DNA from: Lachnospiraceae bacterium UBA3689 | GTDB lineage: Bacteria; Bacillota; Clostridia; Lachnospirales; Lachnospiraceae | Direction of reading: 5' to 3' | NCBI GenBank assembly: GCA_002371465.1 | Contig: DFIU01000018.1 | Coordinates: 1-64,000, forward strand | DNA: 64,000 nucleotides | Part shown: positions 24,320 through 33,234 of the stretch, piece by piece | Layout: each line of letters opens with the position of its first letter | Numbering within the stretch: position 1 is the first letter of the stretch | The notes under the pieces: model-generated | Told to the model about the DNA's origin: nothing | Databases searched by the model: none | The model's input: only the letters and a program-made list of their open reading frames with translations | Translations under genes and position numbers: made by a program

Positions 24320-24436
24320 TCAGTCGCTCCTTAAGTACTTGATCATGCAGAGGATGCCCAAAATTCCCAGCGCATATTTCCCGATCAGACTAGCCCAGCT
24401 CCAGGCTGTCACCAGAGAAGAATACAAAGCTGCCAT
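24320..24436 (-). CDS. Small membrane protein, 38 aa, unknown
   Basis: Frame MAALYSSLVT...KYLRSD, 38 residues, with one amphipathic to hydrophobic helix (WSWASLIGKYALGILGILCMI) and a basic C-terminal end (KYLRSD). The ribosome binding site AAGGAGGTGG, 6-7 nt before the ATG, is nearly perfect. It lies downstream of the GH13 amylase gene on the same strand and ends before a bidirectional terminator, so it could be the last gene of the ftsH operon or have its own promoter (weak TTGAAT-17-TTAAAA at about 24500-24530). I do not recognise it. The strong ribosome binding site is the main reason to call it. Confidence 0.6.
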   Translation of the reverse strand: MAALYSSLVTAWSWASLIGKYALGILGILCMIKYLRSD

Positions 24437-24527
24437 ACTTTCCACCTCCTTCATGAGGAAAACTACAAGAGACAAGAGGTAAGGCATCCTGTGCTTGGAA
24501 TTTGAGTTTTAATTGTGGAAGGCAGCA

Positions 24528-26657
24528 TCATTCAATTCTGCCTTCTTTGTCCCTGTGGTGGAGGACCACCGCCTCAAAGGGCTTTAAGTCAAGGGTCAGG
24601 ATTCCGCCCACGACCTCATGTTCCACCGGCTCTTCCGTATAACCGTCCCGGTCGGTCGAAAGAAGCTGCTTCATCCGCATGGTCCTGGACCGGCGGATGC
24701 CGGTCTCCCAAGCCGGAATCTCCAGCGCGATCGGGGAGTCCGCGGAATTGATGGCAATGACGAACTGCTCACCCTTGGTAAAGCGGCCATAGACCACACT
24801 GTGGTAACCGCTGCACAGGTCCTTGATGGAACCGTCCGACAGGGTTTTATATCTCTTATGGAGGGCGATCGCCTTTTTGTAAAAGCCCAGCAGGTTCCGG
24901 TCTTCCTGCCCCCAGGGATAGGTCCGCCGGTTGTCCGGATCGGTAAAACCGACCACGCCCGCCTCGTCCCCGTAGTAAACGGTCGGAGCTCCGACGAAGG
25001 TCATCTGAAGAAGGACCGCGCTGCGAAGCACGGCGGGATTGATGTCGATCGCCGCCGCGTCCGATCCCAGGTGGTCGACCCGACCCATATAGTGGTTGGT
25101 GCGGGTCAGGAAACGGGAATGGTCGTGGTTGTCCAGCTCATTCATGGCGCACTGGAGGGAGGGCGTGTAAAAACTGGCAAGGTGGTAGCGCATCGCCTCC
25201 CGGAAGGAATCGCCATTTCCCAGGAGGTCCTCCCGGAACTCATCGCTGTGTTTCTCCATGCCGGTCAAAAACCAGGAGACCGGCTCCATGAAGGCGTCAT
25301 AGTTCATGACGGTGTCCCACTCATCACCCTGGAGCCAGTCGTAGCAGTCGCCGTAGTGTTCCGCCAAAATCACGGCATCAGGGTTCGCCTCCTTGACCGC
25401 CTTGCGGAAGAGTTTCCAGAACTCGTGGTTATAGTCGACGCTGCGGCCCAGGTCAGCCGCCACGTCCAGCCTCCAGCCGTCGCAGTTGTAGGGCGGCGAG
25501 ACCCATTTTCTGCCGATATTTAAAATGTATTCGACCAGCTTGTCGCTCTCTTCGTAATTGAGCTTGGGCAAGGTGCCGTGACCCCACCAGCCGTCGTAAA
25601 ATTCGTTGTAGGGCCAGGCATGTTCGTTGTTGAATTTAAAGAAGGTCCGATAGGGGCTGTCCGCGCTGATATAGGCGCCCTTGTCGTAATGTTCCGAAGT
25701 CTCGTAGAGCCGCTCCCGATCCAGCCATTTGTTAAAGGAACCGCAGTGGTTGAAGACGCCGTCCAGGATGATCCGCATGCCCCTTTGGTGGATCTCCTGA
25801 CAGAGCCTGGCAAAGAAATCGTCCGCTGCCCGCAGATTCGCCGGGTCCGTCGACCGGCAGATATACTGGGTCGCATTTCGATTGTCGGTATCGCCTTCAT
25901 CAAGCACCTGTCCCTGATCCTTGACGATGCGAGCCAGGTGGGGATCGATGTGGTCGTAGTCCTGGATGTCATACTTGTGGTTGGACGGGGACACGAAGAT
26001 AGGATTTAAGTAGAGGACCTCGACACCCAGATCCTGCAAATAATCCAGCTTTTCCAGAACCCCCTCCAGATCGCCGCCGTAGAAATTCCCGACGTCCAGG
26101 CAGGCTGGCGGTCTGTTCCAATCCTCCACATGGCGGACGTAATTTCCCAGGTAGAAATACTCCCGGTCCCTGACATCATTGGACGGGTTGCCGTTGCGGA
26201 AGCGATCCGTATAGATCTGGTACATGACCGCCCCTTTTGCCCAGTTCGGGATAGAAAAATCGGGGATAACCCGAAAGGCGTATCTCTCGCTTAAATCCCT
26301 GGTGATGCCGAGTTTATTATAGTAGCAGACCAGGTCCTCCACTCGAAGTTCAAAGTAGTAATAGATGGTCTCTTCATGCACCGGAATCGTAATCTCATAG
26401 TAGTCGAAGCCGTCATTGGTCTCCGCGACGTTCATAGGCAGTCTGGCGGATCCACTGATAAAATAGACCGCATCGACGTTGTTCTGCTGCGTCCGGATGC
26501 GGATGGAGACATGGTCTCCCGCCGCCGGCTCAAAGGGCCTGCGGAAGCTCCGGCTCTCATCGCTGAACACAGCCCGTTTCTGAAAGACGGGACGCATCAG
26601 AGATACATACTTCTGAATCCTTTTTTCGTTTCCCTGATCTCCCATTAAAAACTCCAT
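24528..26657 (-). CDS. Glycoside hydrolase family 13 (neopullulanase / maltogenic amylase type)
   Basis: 709 residues. N-terminal beta-rich starch-binding domain of CBM34 type (about 1-135), then the GH13 barrel. Motif DGVFNHCG is region I, DGWRLDVAAD carries the nucleophile Asp398, LAEHYG the acid/base Glu433 and NHD the third Asp512. The C-terminal domain C follows. No signal peptide, so it acts in the cytoplasm on maltodextrins, cyclodextrins or pullulan fragments. ATG 26657 and ATG 26645 (behind GGAG) are both possible starts. It follows ftsH by 18 bp. Confidence 0.9.
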   Translation of the reverse strand: MEFLMGDQGNEKRIQKYVSLMRPVFQKRAVFSDESRSFRRPFEPAAGDHVSIRIRTQQNNVDAVYFISGSARLPMNVAETNDGFDYYEITIPVHEETIYYYFELRVEDLVCYYNKLGITRDLSERYAFRVIPDFSIPNWAKGAVMYQIYTDRFRNGNPSNDVRDREYFYLGNYVRHVEDWNRPPACLDVGNFYGGDLEGVLEKLDYLQDLGVEVLYLNPIFVSPSNHKYDIQDYDHIDPHLARIVKDQGQVLDEGDTDNRNATQYICRSTDPANLRAADDFFARLCQEIHQRGMRIILDGVFNHCGSFNKWLDRERLYETSEHYDKGAYISADSPYRTFFKFNNEHAWPYNEFYDGWWGHGTLPKLNYEESDKLVEYILNIGRKWVSPPYNCDGWRLDVAADLGRSVDYNHEFWKLFRKAVKEANPDAVILAEHYGDCYDWLQGDEWDTVMNYDAFMEPVSWFLTGMEKHSDEFREDLLGNGDSFREAMRYHLASFYTPSLQCAMNELDNHDHSRFLTRTNHYMGRVDHLGSDAAAIDINPAVLRSAVLLQMTFVGAPTVYYGDEAGVVGFTDPDNRRTYPWGQEDRNLLGFYKKAIALHKRYKTLSDGSIKDLCSGYHSVVYGRFTKGEQFVIAINSADSPIALEIPAWETGIRRSRTMRMKQLLSTDRDGYTEEPVEHEVVGGILTLDLKPFEAVVLHHRDKEGRIE

Positions 26658-26675
26658 TTCTTTAAATCTTTTCCC

Positions 26676-28490
26676 TCAGTCAAAGAGTGCCTCAAACTCC
26701 TCCCGACCGATTTTTTCTTTCTCCAACAGTAACGCAGCGCTCTTATCAAGAACGTCCCGATTCTCGGTGATGATGCGCTTTGCCTCCGCATAGCAGCGGC
26801 TGATGATCTCATGCACTTCGCTGTCGATCAGATCCGCCGTGCGCTCGCTGTAATTTCTGGTCCGTTCAAAATCCCTGCCGATGAAAACCTCGCCTGATTC
26901 ATCATAGGACACCAGGCCGACCTTGGCTGAAAAGCCGTAGCGGGTCACCATATCCCGTGCCTCCTGGGTCGCCTGCTTTAAGTCCTGGACTGCCCCGGTC
27001 GTCACATCATCAAAGGCAAGTTCCTCTGCCACGCGGCCGCCAAGGCTGACGATGATACTCTGCATCATCTTGCCCCGCGTATTGAATATCTCGTCCCGCT
27101 CCGGCAGGGGCATGGTATAGCCCGCGGCTCCCATACCGGTCGGTATGATGGAGACCGAGTAGACCGGTCCCACGTCCGGCAGCAAGTGGAACAAAATCGC
27201 GTGACCGGACTCATGGTAGGCGGTGATCTTCTTATCCTTATCGGAAATGACCTTACTGTGTTTCTCATCGCCGATGCCGACCTTGATAAAGGCGTCCTTT
27301 ATATCCGCCTGGGTCAAGTAGCCGCGGCCCGCCTTTGCCGCCCCGATCGCTGCCTCATTTAAGAGGTTCTCCAGATCCGCCCCGGAAAATCCCGCAGTCG
27401 TCTGCGCGATCACCTTCAGATCGACGTCATCCCCCAGCGGCTTGCCCTGGGCGTGGACCTTAAGGATCTCCTCTCTGCCCCTGACGTCCGGCATGCCGAC
27501 CGAGATCTTTCGATCAAAGCGCCCCGGACGCAGAATGGCGGGATCCAGGATATCGACCCGGTTGGTCGCAGCCATCAGGATGATGCCCTTGTTGGTGCCG
27601 AAACCGTCCATCTCAACCAAAAGCTGGTTGAGAGTCTGCTCCCGCTCGTCGTGGCCGCCGCCAAGACCGGCACCCCTGCGCCGCGCCACCGCGTCGATCT
27701 CATCGATAAAAGCGATGCAGGGTCGGTTCTTATTTGCCTGCTCGAAGAGGTCGCGGACCCGGGAGGCGCCGACGCCGACGAACATTTCCACAAAATCCGA
27801 TCCGGAAATGGAAAAGAAGGGGACGCCTGCCTCTCCGGCGACTGCCCTGGCGATCAGGGTCTTACCGGTTCCGGGAGGTCCCACCAAAAGGACGCCCTTG
27901 GGGATTCTGGCCCCGACCTCGGTGTACTTGTGGGGATCCTTTAAGAAATCGACGATCTCCTTTAAATCCTCCTTCTCCTCTTCAAGCCCTGCCACATCCT
28001 TGAAAGTGACGCGGTTTTCGGGATCGACCGAGACTTCCGCATGAACCTTGCTGAAGTTCATCATCTGGGAATTGGCTCCGCCTCCAGCCTGCCGATTCAT
28101 CATAAAGAGGAAAAGGAACAGGAGCAGAACGACCAGGATGATGGGGACCAGGATCAGCAGCAGAGAATTTTGCATGGGTACATTGGTCACCTGGACCGGC
28201 AGCTTGGGGTAGGATTCCCTCAGCATATTGATGATCGCCTTGACATCCGGGTCATAAAAACGGGCTTCCCGTCCATTTTTTAAGACGACATCCAGCTCGC
28301 CGGTCGGAACCTGGGCATTCTGACGGACCGTGACGGCATCCACTCGGCTGTCCGCCAGGTCCCGGGTAAACTGCTGATAACTGTAGCTATCCGCGCCGCT
28401 CCTCCTGCCGGACAGGAGATAAAAAGCCATCACAAAGAGGAAAATGACGACGGCGTAGATCCAGATCGATTTCGATGGTTTTGTCTGCAC
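26676..28490 (-). CDS. ftsH: ATP-dependent zinc metalloprotease FtsH
   Basis: 604 residues. Two transmembrane helices (about 8-25 and 107-130) flank an extracytoplasmic domain. AAA+ domain with Walker A GPPGTGKT, Walker B IAFIDEIDAV and the second region of homology NRVDILDPAILRPGRFDR. Zinc protease motif HESGH near residue 415. It degrades misassembled membrane and short-lived proteins. The start is GTG, two bases after the hpt stop, with AGAGGT in the end of hpt. The hpt-ftsH pairing is conserved in Firmicutes. Confidence 0.96.
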   Translation of the reverse strand: MQTKPSKSIWIYAVVIFLFVMAFYLLSGRRSGADSYSYQQFTRDLADSRVDAVTVRQNAQVPTGELDVVLKNGREARFYDPDVKAIINMLRESYPKLPVQVTNVPMQNSLLLILVPIILVVLLLFLFLFMMNRQAGGGANSQMMNFSKVHAEVSVDPENRVTFKDVAGLEEEKEDLKEIVDFLKDPHKYTEVGARIPKGVLLVGPPGTGKTLIARAVAGEAGVPFFSISGSDFVEMFVGVGASRVRDLFEQANKNRPCIAFIDEIDAVARRRGAGLGGGHDEREQTLNQLLVEMDGFGTNKGIILMAATNRVDILDPAILRPGRFDRKISVGMPDVRGREEILKVHAQGKPLGDDVDLKVIAQTTAGFSGADLENLLNEAAIGAAKAGRGYLTQADIKDAFIKVGIGDEKHSKVISDKDKKITAYHESGHAILFHLLPDVGPVYSVSIIPTGMGAAGYTMPLPERDEIFNTRGKMMQSIIVSLGGRVAEELAFDDVTTGAVQDLKQATQEARDMVTRYGFSAKVGLVSYDESGEVFIGRDFERTRNYSERTADLIDSEVHEIISRCYAEAKRIITENRDVLDKSAALLLEKEKIGREEFEALFD

Positions 28491-28492
28491 GC

Positions 28493-29023
28493 TTATACCT
28501 CTTCTACCACGCCGACATAGGGCAGATTCCTGTACTTCTGCATGTAGTCCATACCGCAGCCGATGACGAACTTGTCCTCGATGACAAAGCCCTCATAGTC
28601 TACCTTGACATCCCGCTCTCTCCGATCCGGCTTGTCCAAAAGGGTGCAGAGCCGGACTGAATTGGGCCTGCGGTCCTTTAAAAGCCCCATCAGATAGTAG
28701 AGGGTCCGGCCGGAATCGATGATATCCTCCACGATCAGGACATCCTTGCCCTCAAGCGGCTGGTCCAGGTCCTTGACGATCTTGACGACGCCGCTCGATT
28801 TGGTGTCGTCCCCATAGCTGGAGACCGACATGAAGTCCAGCGTCACCGGGACATCTTCGGAAATCCGTTTTGAAAGCGCTGTCATAAAATAGACCCCGCC
28901 CTTTAAGATACAGATCATGTGGAGCGTCTTGCCCGCGTAGTCCCTGCTGATCTCTTCACCCAGTTCCCTGATACGCTTTTCCACCTGTTCCTCTGTAATC
29001 ATCACGCTGATCTTTTGTGCCAC
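28493..29023 (-). CDS. hpt: Hypoxanthine phosphoribosyltransferase
   Basis: 176 residues. PRPP-binding loop VLIVEDIIDSGRTL and the KGGVYFMTALSKRI region identify a purine salvage enzyme that makes IMP or GMP. The start is GTG with GGAGGAG seven bases in front. Order tilS-hpt-ftsH as in Bacillus, where Hpt and TilS interact. Confidence 0.95.
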   Translation of the reverse strand: MAQKISVMITEEQVEKRIRELGEEISRDYAGKTLHMICILKGGVYFMTALSKRISEDVPVTLDFMSVSSYGDDTKSSGVVKIVKDLDQPLEGKDVLIVEDIIDSGRTLYYLMGLLKDRRPNSVRLCTLLDKPDRRERDVKVDYEGFVIEDKFVIGCGMDYMQKYRNLPYVGVVEEV

Positions 29024-29076
29024 GATGAAGCTCCTCCTGCCGGAAAATATTTGATCAATCTGGTCATCTTTATCGC

Positions 29077-30123
29077 TTATTCTAACATATTTGCCTGTTT
29101 CCGTGTGCCCTTTTTCGGCTGGTCACAGCAGGTCAGCCAGACCTCTCCCCGCTTCTTTTCGGCGGTCAGTCCTTTGGGCAAATTGAGAAATTTTCCTCCC
29201 TCCCGGTCAAAAAGTTCCAGGATCAATCTGACATGGAGGGAGGATACGTCCTTAAGGGTCGCAAGGGTCTTTCGAATGGCGAGCCGGACCACTTCCTCCT
29301 GCATGATGCGGGGTTCCTTTCGGACCAGGCCTGCGTCAATCCTGATCATAGTCCTGCCCGAAGGCAGGGTCTCCTCGGTCAGATAAAGTTCAGACCGTCT
29401 CTTCGCTTCCGCTTCAATAAAATCCGCCGCCCTGCCGGCAATCTCAGCCGCCTCCGCCAGGTGGCTGACAGTCCGGGCGTTGACCTCATGAGCCAGATAG
29501 GGCAGGACATGGTGGCGGATGCGGTTGCGGACCGCGTCGTCATCCAGATTGGTCGAATCCTCCCGCCAGGAAATATCGTGGGACTTAAGCCAACTCACCA
29601 ACTCCTCCCGGGTCACAGCAAGGAGGGGGCGGATAAAGAGGTCCCGGCAGGGTCTGATACTGCCCATTCCCTTAAGCCCCGTCCCCCGCGCCAGGTTGAA
29701 AAGGAGGGTCTCGGCGACGTCATTTTTCTGGTGGGCAAGAGCCACTTTAGTCCCCGGCACTTCTCCTGCCGCCTCCCGGAAAATGGCGTAGCGGACAGCC
29801 CGCCCCGCCTCCTCCAGGGTCAGCCTCTCCCTTCTTGCCTCAAGGGGGATATCCCGCCTGATCACTCGGACTTTGACGCCGAACCTTTCGCAGAGGTCCC
29901 GGACCATCTCCGCGTCCCCGTCCGCCTCCGCTCCCCGGATGCCGTGGTGGACATGGATGACTTCAAAGGGAAGGCCCTCCTTTTGACAGACCTCCTTTAG
30001 CTGATAAAAAAGAAAGACCGAGTCTGCCCCGCCGGACACGCCGGCGATGATCCGCCGCGCCCCCTTTAGCATCCCGGTTCTTTCTATCCATTCCTTTGTT
30101 TTGACATCCGCCGTCTTTTGCAT
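29077..30123 (-). CDS. tilS: tRNA(Ile)-lysidine synthase TilS (short form)
   Basis: 348 residues. PP-loop ATPase with IAGVSGGADSVFLF, HVHHGIRG, and VALAHQKNDVAETLLFNLARGTGLKG. It modifies C34 of tRNA-Ile(CAU) to lysidine, which is essential. It is shorter than the 430-470-residue Bacillus and E. coli enzymes: the C-terminal domain is reduced. Its start overlaps the divIC stop as TGATG. Confidence 0.93.
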   Translation of the reverse strand: MQKTADVKTKEWIERTGMLKGARRIIAGVSGGADSVFLFYQLKEVCQKEGLPFEVIHVHHGIRGAEADGDAEMVRDLCERFGVKVRVIRRDIPLEARRERLTLEEAGRAVRYAIFREAAGEVPGTKVALAHQKNDVAETLLFNLARGTGLKGMGSIRPCRDLFIRPLLAVTREELVSWLKSHDISWREDSTNLDDDAVRNRIRHHVLPYLAHEVNARTVSHLAEAAEIAGRAADFIEAEAKRRSELYLTEETLPSGRTMIRIDAGLVRKEPRIMQEEVVRLAIRKTLATLKDVSSLHVRLILELFDREGGKFLNLPKGLTAEKKRGEVWLTCCDQPKKGTRKQANMLE

Positions 30124-30452
30124 CAGTCCTCCGACTTAAACAGGATCTCGTCCGATTCCACCAGGCCCAGCTTGTCCTTTGCCAGCTGGCTGATGACCTC
30201 GTTGGAACTGATCGTGTCCCGCTGCGCCTTGATATGATCGGTTCTCTCCTTCTCCGCTTCGATTTCCGCCTCAAGGGACCTTGCCCTGGCGTCGTTCGCA
30301 TCGATCTTCCGGTTCAAAAAGAAGCCCTTGACCAAAAGAGCCGCACTTAAAATAAGGACAAAAAAGATGATCAGACGCACCGTGGTCCGGCTCTGTCTCC
30401 TTTTACGGGCGCGTCCCCTGCTTCTTTTTCGGCTGTCCCTTCGTCTGCTCAT
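30123..30452 (-). CDS. divIC: Septum formation initiator DivIC/FtsB-like
   Basis: 109 residues. Very basic N-terminus (RRRDSRKRSRGRARKRR), one transmembrane helix (about 26-44), then a coiled coil (DARARSLEAEIEAEKERTDHIKAQ) and the LAKDKLGLVESDEILF end typical of FtsB/DivIC. It forms the FtsL-DivIB-DivIC divisome complex. The position between rqcP and tilS supports the call. Confidence 0.9.
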   Translation of the reverse strand: MSRRRDSRKRSRGRARKRRQSRTTVRLIIFFVLILSAALLVKGFFLNRKIDANDARARSLEAEIEAEKERTDHIKAQRDTISSNEVISQLAKDKLGLVESDEILFKSED

Positions 30453-30502
30453 ATAATCCCCTTATCCATCAAGCGCCTGTTCTCTTCTTAGGCATGAACC
30501 GT

Positions 30503-30531
30503 ATCATACACCTTATCCCGCCTTCCTTCAA
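30503..30531 (-). promoter_or_regulatory. Promoter ahead of divIC
   Basis: On the minus strand: -35 TTGAAG (30526-30531), 17-bp spacer, -10 TATGAT (30503-30508), in the 155-bp gap between rqcP and divIC. It could drive divIC-tilS-hpt-ftsH-GH13. Confidence 0.55.
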
Positions 30532-30607
30532 GCCGGTAACAAATGACCTGCGGGCAAAAGCGAACTTCGCGCCAGCGCCCAGGCTGCGTTTTATCCCCCT
30601 ACCGGGG

Positions 30608-30847
30608 TCAGATGGCTTCGTACATATCGGCGGCATTTTCCTTCTTGGTCGTCTCGATGATCTCCTTGACGCGGACCTTCATCTTCCGTTCGCCGAAGCG
30701 GATCTCGATGATATCACCCGCCTTGACATCAAGGGACGCCTTGGCGACCTTGTCGTTGACACTGACCCTGCCCGCGTCGCACGCCTCGTTGGCGACCGTC
30801 CGGCGCTTGATCAGTCTCGATACCTTTAAAAATTTATCCAGTCTCAT
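30608..30847 (-). CDS. rqcP: S4-domain RNA-binding protein RqcP (YabO)
   Basis: 79 residues, essentially one S4 domain: MRLDKFLKVSRLIKRRTVANEACDAGRVSVNDKVAKAS. In Bacillus RqcP helps RqcH add alanine tails to nascent chains on stalled 50S subunits. Length and position upstream of divIC match yabO. Confidence 0.9.
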   Translation of the reverse strand: MRLDKFLKVSRLIKRRTVANEACDAGRVSVNDKVAKASLDVKAGDIIEIRFGERKMKVRVKEIIETTKKENAADMYEAI

Positions 30848-30860
30848 TTCTGCTCCTTCC

Positions 30861-31379
30861 TTACAGCTCCGTCACAATCTCTGCCAGGGGCTTTTTCTTC
30901 TCGTGATTGGCAAGCGGCCTGGCATTTTCCGCCGGATAACCAATGGGCATCATGAGAACCGCTTCCTGCTCTTTCGGCAGGACAAAGACTTCCTTCGCCT
31001 TCGTCGGAGAGAAGCGATTGACCCAGCAGGTACCCAGTCCCTGCTCCAAAGCCTCAAACATGACATGGGTTGCAACGATGGCGCAGTCCTCAGCGCCGGA
31101 GTCGGCGTTTCCATCCTCGTCCGGATACCGGTAGGCTTCCGTCCGGTCATAGGCTACAAGCAGGCAGACCGGAGCCCCATAGGTACAGGGGGTCAGCTCC
31201 CTCGCCTTGTCCATGGCAGCCTCGGACTTCAGGACATAGATCCGAACACACTGGGCATTTCTAGCCGTCGGAGCCTTGCCCGCCGCCTCCAGCACCGCCT
31301 GTAATTTCTCCTCTTCAACCGCTCTGCCGTCAAAACTTTTGACGGAATATCGCGCGTCGACCATCTCTTTAAATAACAT
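30861..31379 (-). CDS. Nitroreductase family protein
   Basis: 172 residues from the ATG at 31379, behind GGGAGG. FMN-dependent nitroreductase fold: MVDARYSVKSFDGRAVEEEKLQAVLEAAGKAPTARNAQ, then AIVATHVMFEALEQGLGTCWVNRF and IGYPAENARPLANHEKKKPL. It uses NAD(P)H to reduce nitro or quinone compounds; the true substrate is unknown. It sits 13 bp upstream of rqcP and may share its transcript. Confidence 0.88.
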   Translation of the reverse strand: MLFKEMVDARYSVKSFDGRAVEEEKLQAVLEAAGKAPTARNAQCVRIYVLKSEAAMDKARELTPCTYGAPVCLLVAYDRTEAYRYPDEDGNADSGAEDCAIVATHVMFEALEQGLGTCWVNRFSPTKAKEVFVLPKEQEAVLMMPIGYPAENARPLANHEKKKPLAEIVTEL

Positions 31380-31508
31380 TCTCGAACCTCCCTTTCTGTT
31401 TCCGGAGCCCCCTCGGAATCTGTATGAACCCATTGTACCATCTACGAAAAAAGAGAGATAGACCCTAAATAAAGCCCTATGATGCAAAGCCCAGCAAATA
31501 CCGAGAAC

Positions 31509-31552
31509 AAAAAATCAGGGACAAGATCTCTGACGACTGTCCCCGACTTTTC
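31509..31552 (-). terminator. Terminator after the GH32 gene
   Basis: On the minus strand GGGACA and TGTCCC pair, with weak flanking pairs, followed by TGATTTTTTG. It lies about 60 bp after the GH32 stop codon. Confidence 0.7.
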
Positions 31553-31613
31553 TTATCCTTATTGATTTTTCCTTGCAGCCTGCCTTTCGGTCATACTGCT
31601 TTTCACTTTGCCT

Positions 31614-33107
31614 TTACTCTACCTTCAGATCGTACTTCTCCACGTCGATGACGGCGGTCCCATCGCAGACGAAGGAGACCCCATCGGCATCCAACTCGGT
31701 GTAGAGGGTGGACGTCATGGTCTTTTCCCCATCGTTGATGAAGATCTCCACGCTGTAGCGATCCTGGATCAGGCGCAGGCAGATCTCCCTGGGATCGCCC
31801 TCCACATGGCAGCGCCGCTGGTGGACAACAGCCCGCCTGGACCCGCTGTATTTGCGGTCGATCTTGACGACGGATTCATGGGGTCTGAAGCTGACCGACA
31901 TCAGGTGGCGATCATTTTGCGCGAAATGGATGGAGAACTTGGTATAGAGGTCCTCCCCCTCTTTGGCGCGGACCGTCACTTCCATATCGGTGGTCCTGCC
32001 CGATAAACCAGCCAGGCTGACCTCGCCCTTTACTTCGACGTTCTGATAAGAAGTCTTTGCCCCCTTCAGGGCTTCATATTCCCGGGCAGGCTTTTGGAAG
32101 AGGCGTCCGTTTTGCAGGGACAGCTCCCTGGGAATCGACATCTGACCCATCCAGGGAGCTTCCGGCAGACGGATGGCGCAGGCATCCCAGTTCTGCATCC
32201 AGCCGATCATAATCCGGCGGCCGTCCGGCGTCTGTACCGTCTGGGGCGCGTAAAAATCAAAGCCATAGTCGATGGTCTGATAGGCTTCCGGCTGAAAGTC
32301 CTTCCGGTCGTCGTCATAGGCCCCAATGACGCAGAGGGTGCCGTTGCCGCTGTGGAACTCCAGGTCCCTCGTCGACTCCATATCCTGGGGACTGGTCAGA
32401 AGGATCTGCCTGCCGTCCAGCTCGAAGAAATCGGGACACTCCCACATAAAGCCGTAGTTCCCGTCATTTTTGACCAGGACCTTGACGAACTCCCAGTGAA
32501 GGGCGTCGGGGCTCTTAAAGAGAAGGATCTGTCCGTACCGGTCCGCTGCCCGATTGGCGATCAGACACTCGTAGGTCCCGTCCGCCTTGCGGAGGATCTT
32601 AGGATCGCGGAAGTCCTCCCGGCTAAAGCCCTCGGGCAGCATTCTGCCGTCAATGACGGGATTGAAACCGTACTTCTGGTAGTCGGCGCCGTCCCCGATC
32701 GCCACGCACTGGGTCTGGATCTGGTGCTTCTCCCTGCCCGGAGCCAGGTCATTTCTGACGCCGGTGTAGATCAAAAGCTGCCTGCCGTCCGCCAGCGTGA
32801 CCGCGCTTCCCGAAAAGACGCCGAAGCTGTCGTAGTCCTGGTCGGGTGCCAGCGCGCAGGGCAGATAGTCCCAGTGCAGGAGGTCGTCGCTGACCGCGTG
32901 TCCCCAATGCATATCGTTCCAATGGGAGGCATAGGGGTAGTACTGGAAAAACATGTGGTAACGCCCCTGGTAGATGGAAAATCCATTAGGGTCGTTCATC
33001 CAGCCCGCCGGAGGCACCAGATGGAAGGCCGGTTTCTCCTTTGGCTCGATCTTCTCGCTTGCTGTCTCTTCATACTTTCTTGCCTGATCAAGTATCTGGC
33101 TTGACAT
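31614..33107 (-). CDS. GH32 beta-fructosidase (sucrose / fructan hydrolase)
   Basis: 497 residues without a signal peptide, so intracellular. The five-bladed propeller motifs are present: WMNDPNG with nucleophile Asp39, RDPK at 167-170 (transition-state stabiliser), and WECPD with acid/base Glu223. A C-terminal beta-sandwich follows. It releases fructose from sucrose, sucrose-6-phosphate or short fructo-oligosaccharides. It is downstream of an ABC importer rather than a PTS, so the substrate is likely an unphosphorylated oligosaccharide brought in by that importer. Confidence 0.92.
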   Translation of the reverse strand: MSSQILDQARKYEETASEKIEPKEKPAFHLVPPAGWMNDPNGFSIYQGRYHMFFQYYPYASHWNDMHWGHAVSDDLLHWDYLPCALAPDQDYDSFGVFSGSAVTLADGRQLLIYTGVRNDLAPGREKHQIQTQCVAIGDGADYQKYGFNPVIDGRMLPEGFSREDFRDPKILRKADGTYECLIANRAADRYGQILLFKSPDALHWEFVKVLVKNDGNYGFMWECPDFFELDGRQILLTSPQDMESTRDLEFHSGNGTLCVIGAYDDDRKDFQPEAYQTIDYGFDFYAPQTVQTPDGRRIMIGWMQNWDACAIRLPEAPWMGQMSIPRELSLQNGRLFQKPAREYEALKGAKTSYQNVEVKGEVSLAGLSGRTTDMEVTVRAKEGEDLYTKFSIHFAQNDRHLMSVSFRPHESVVKIDRKYSGSRRAVVHQRRCHVEGDPREICLRLIQDRYSVEIFINDGEKTMTSTLYTELDADGVSFVCDGTAVIDVEKYDLKVE

Positions 33108-33184
33108 ATCATTTCCTCTCGTCTTCGTTATATTTTTAGTCTTCCTCTTAAGTGCCTACCGTTCCCATGGAGGATGTCGCAGAT

Positions 33185-33220
33185 AAAAACAGCCGACCCG
33201 CAGATAGGTGCAGGCCGGCT
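33185..33220 (-). terminator. Hairpin between binding-protein gene and GH32 gene
   Basis: On the minus strand AGCCGGCCTGC pairs with GCGGGTCGGCT and is followed by GTTTTTATC. It probably gives partial termination, letting the binding protein be made in excess over GH32. Confidence 0.7.
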
Positions 33221-33234
33221 CCATCATTTCCTGA

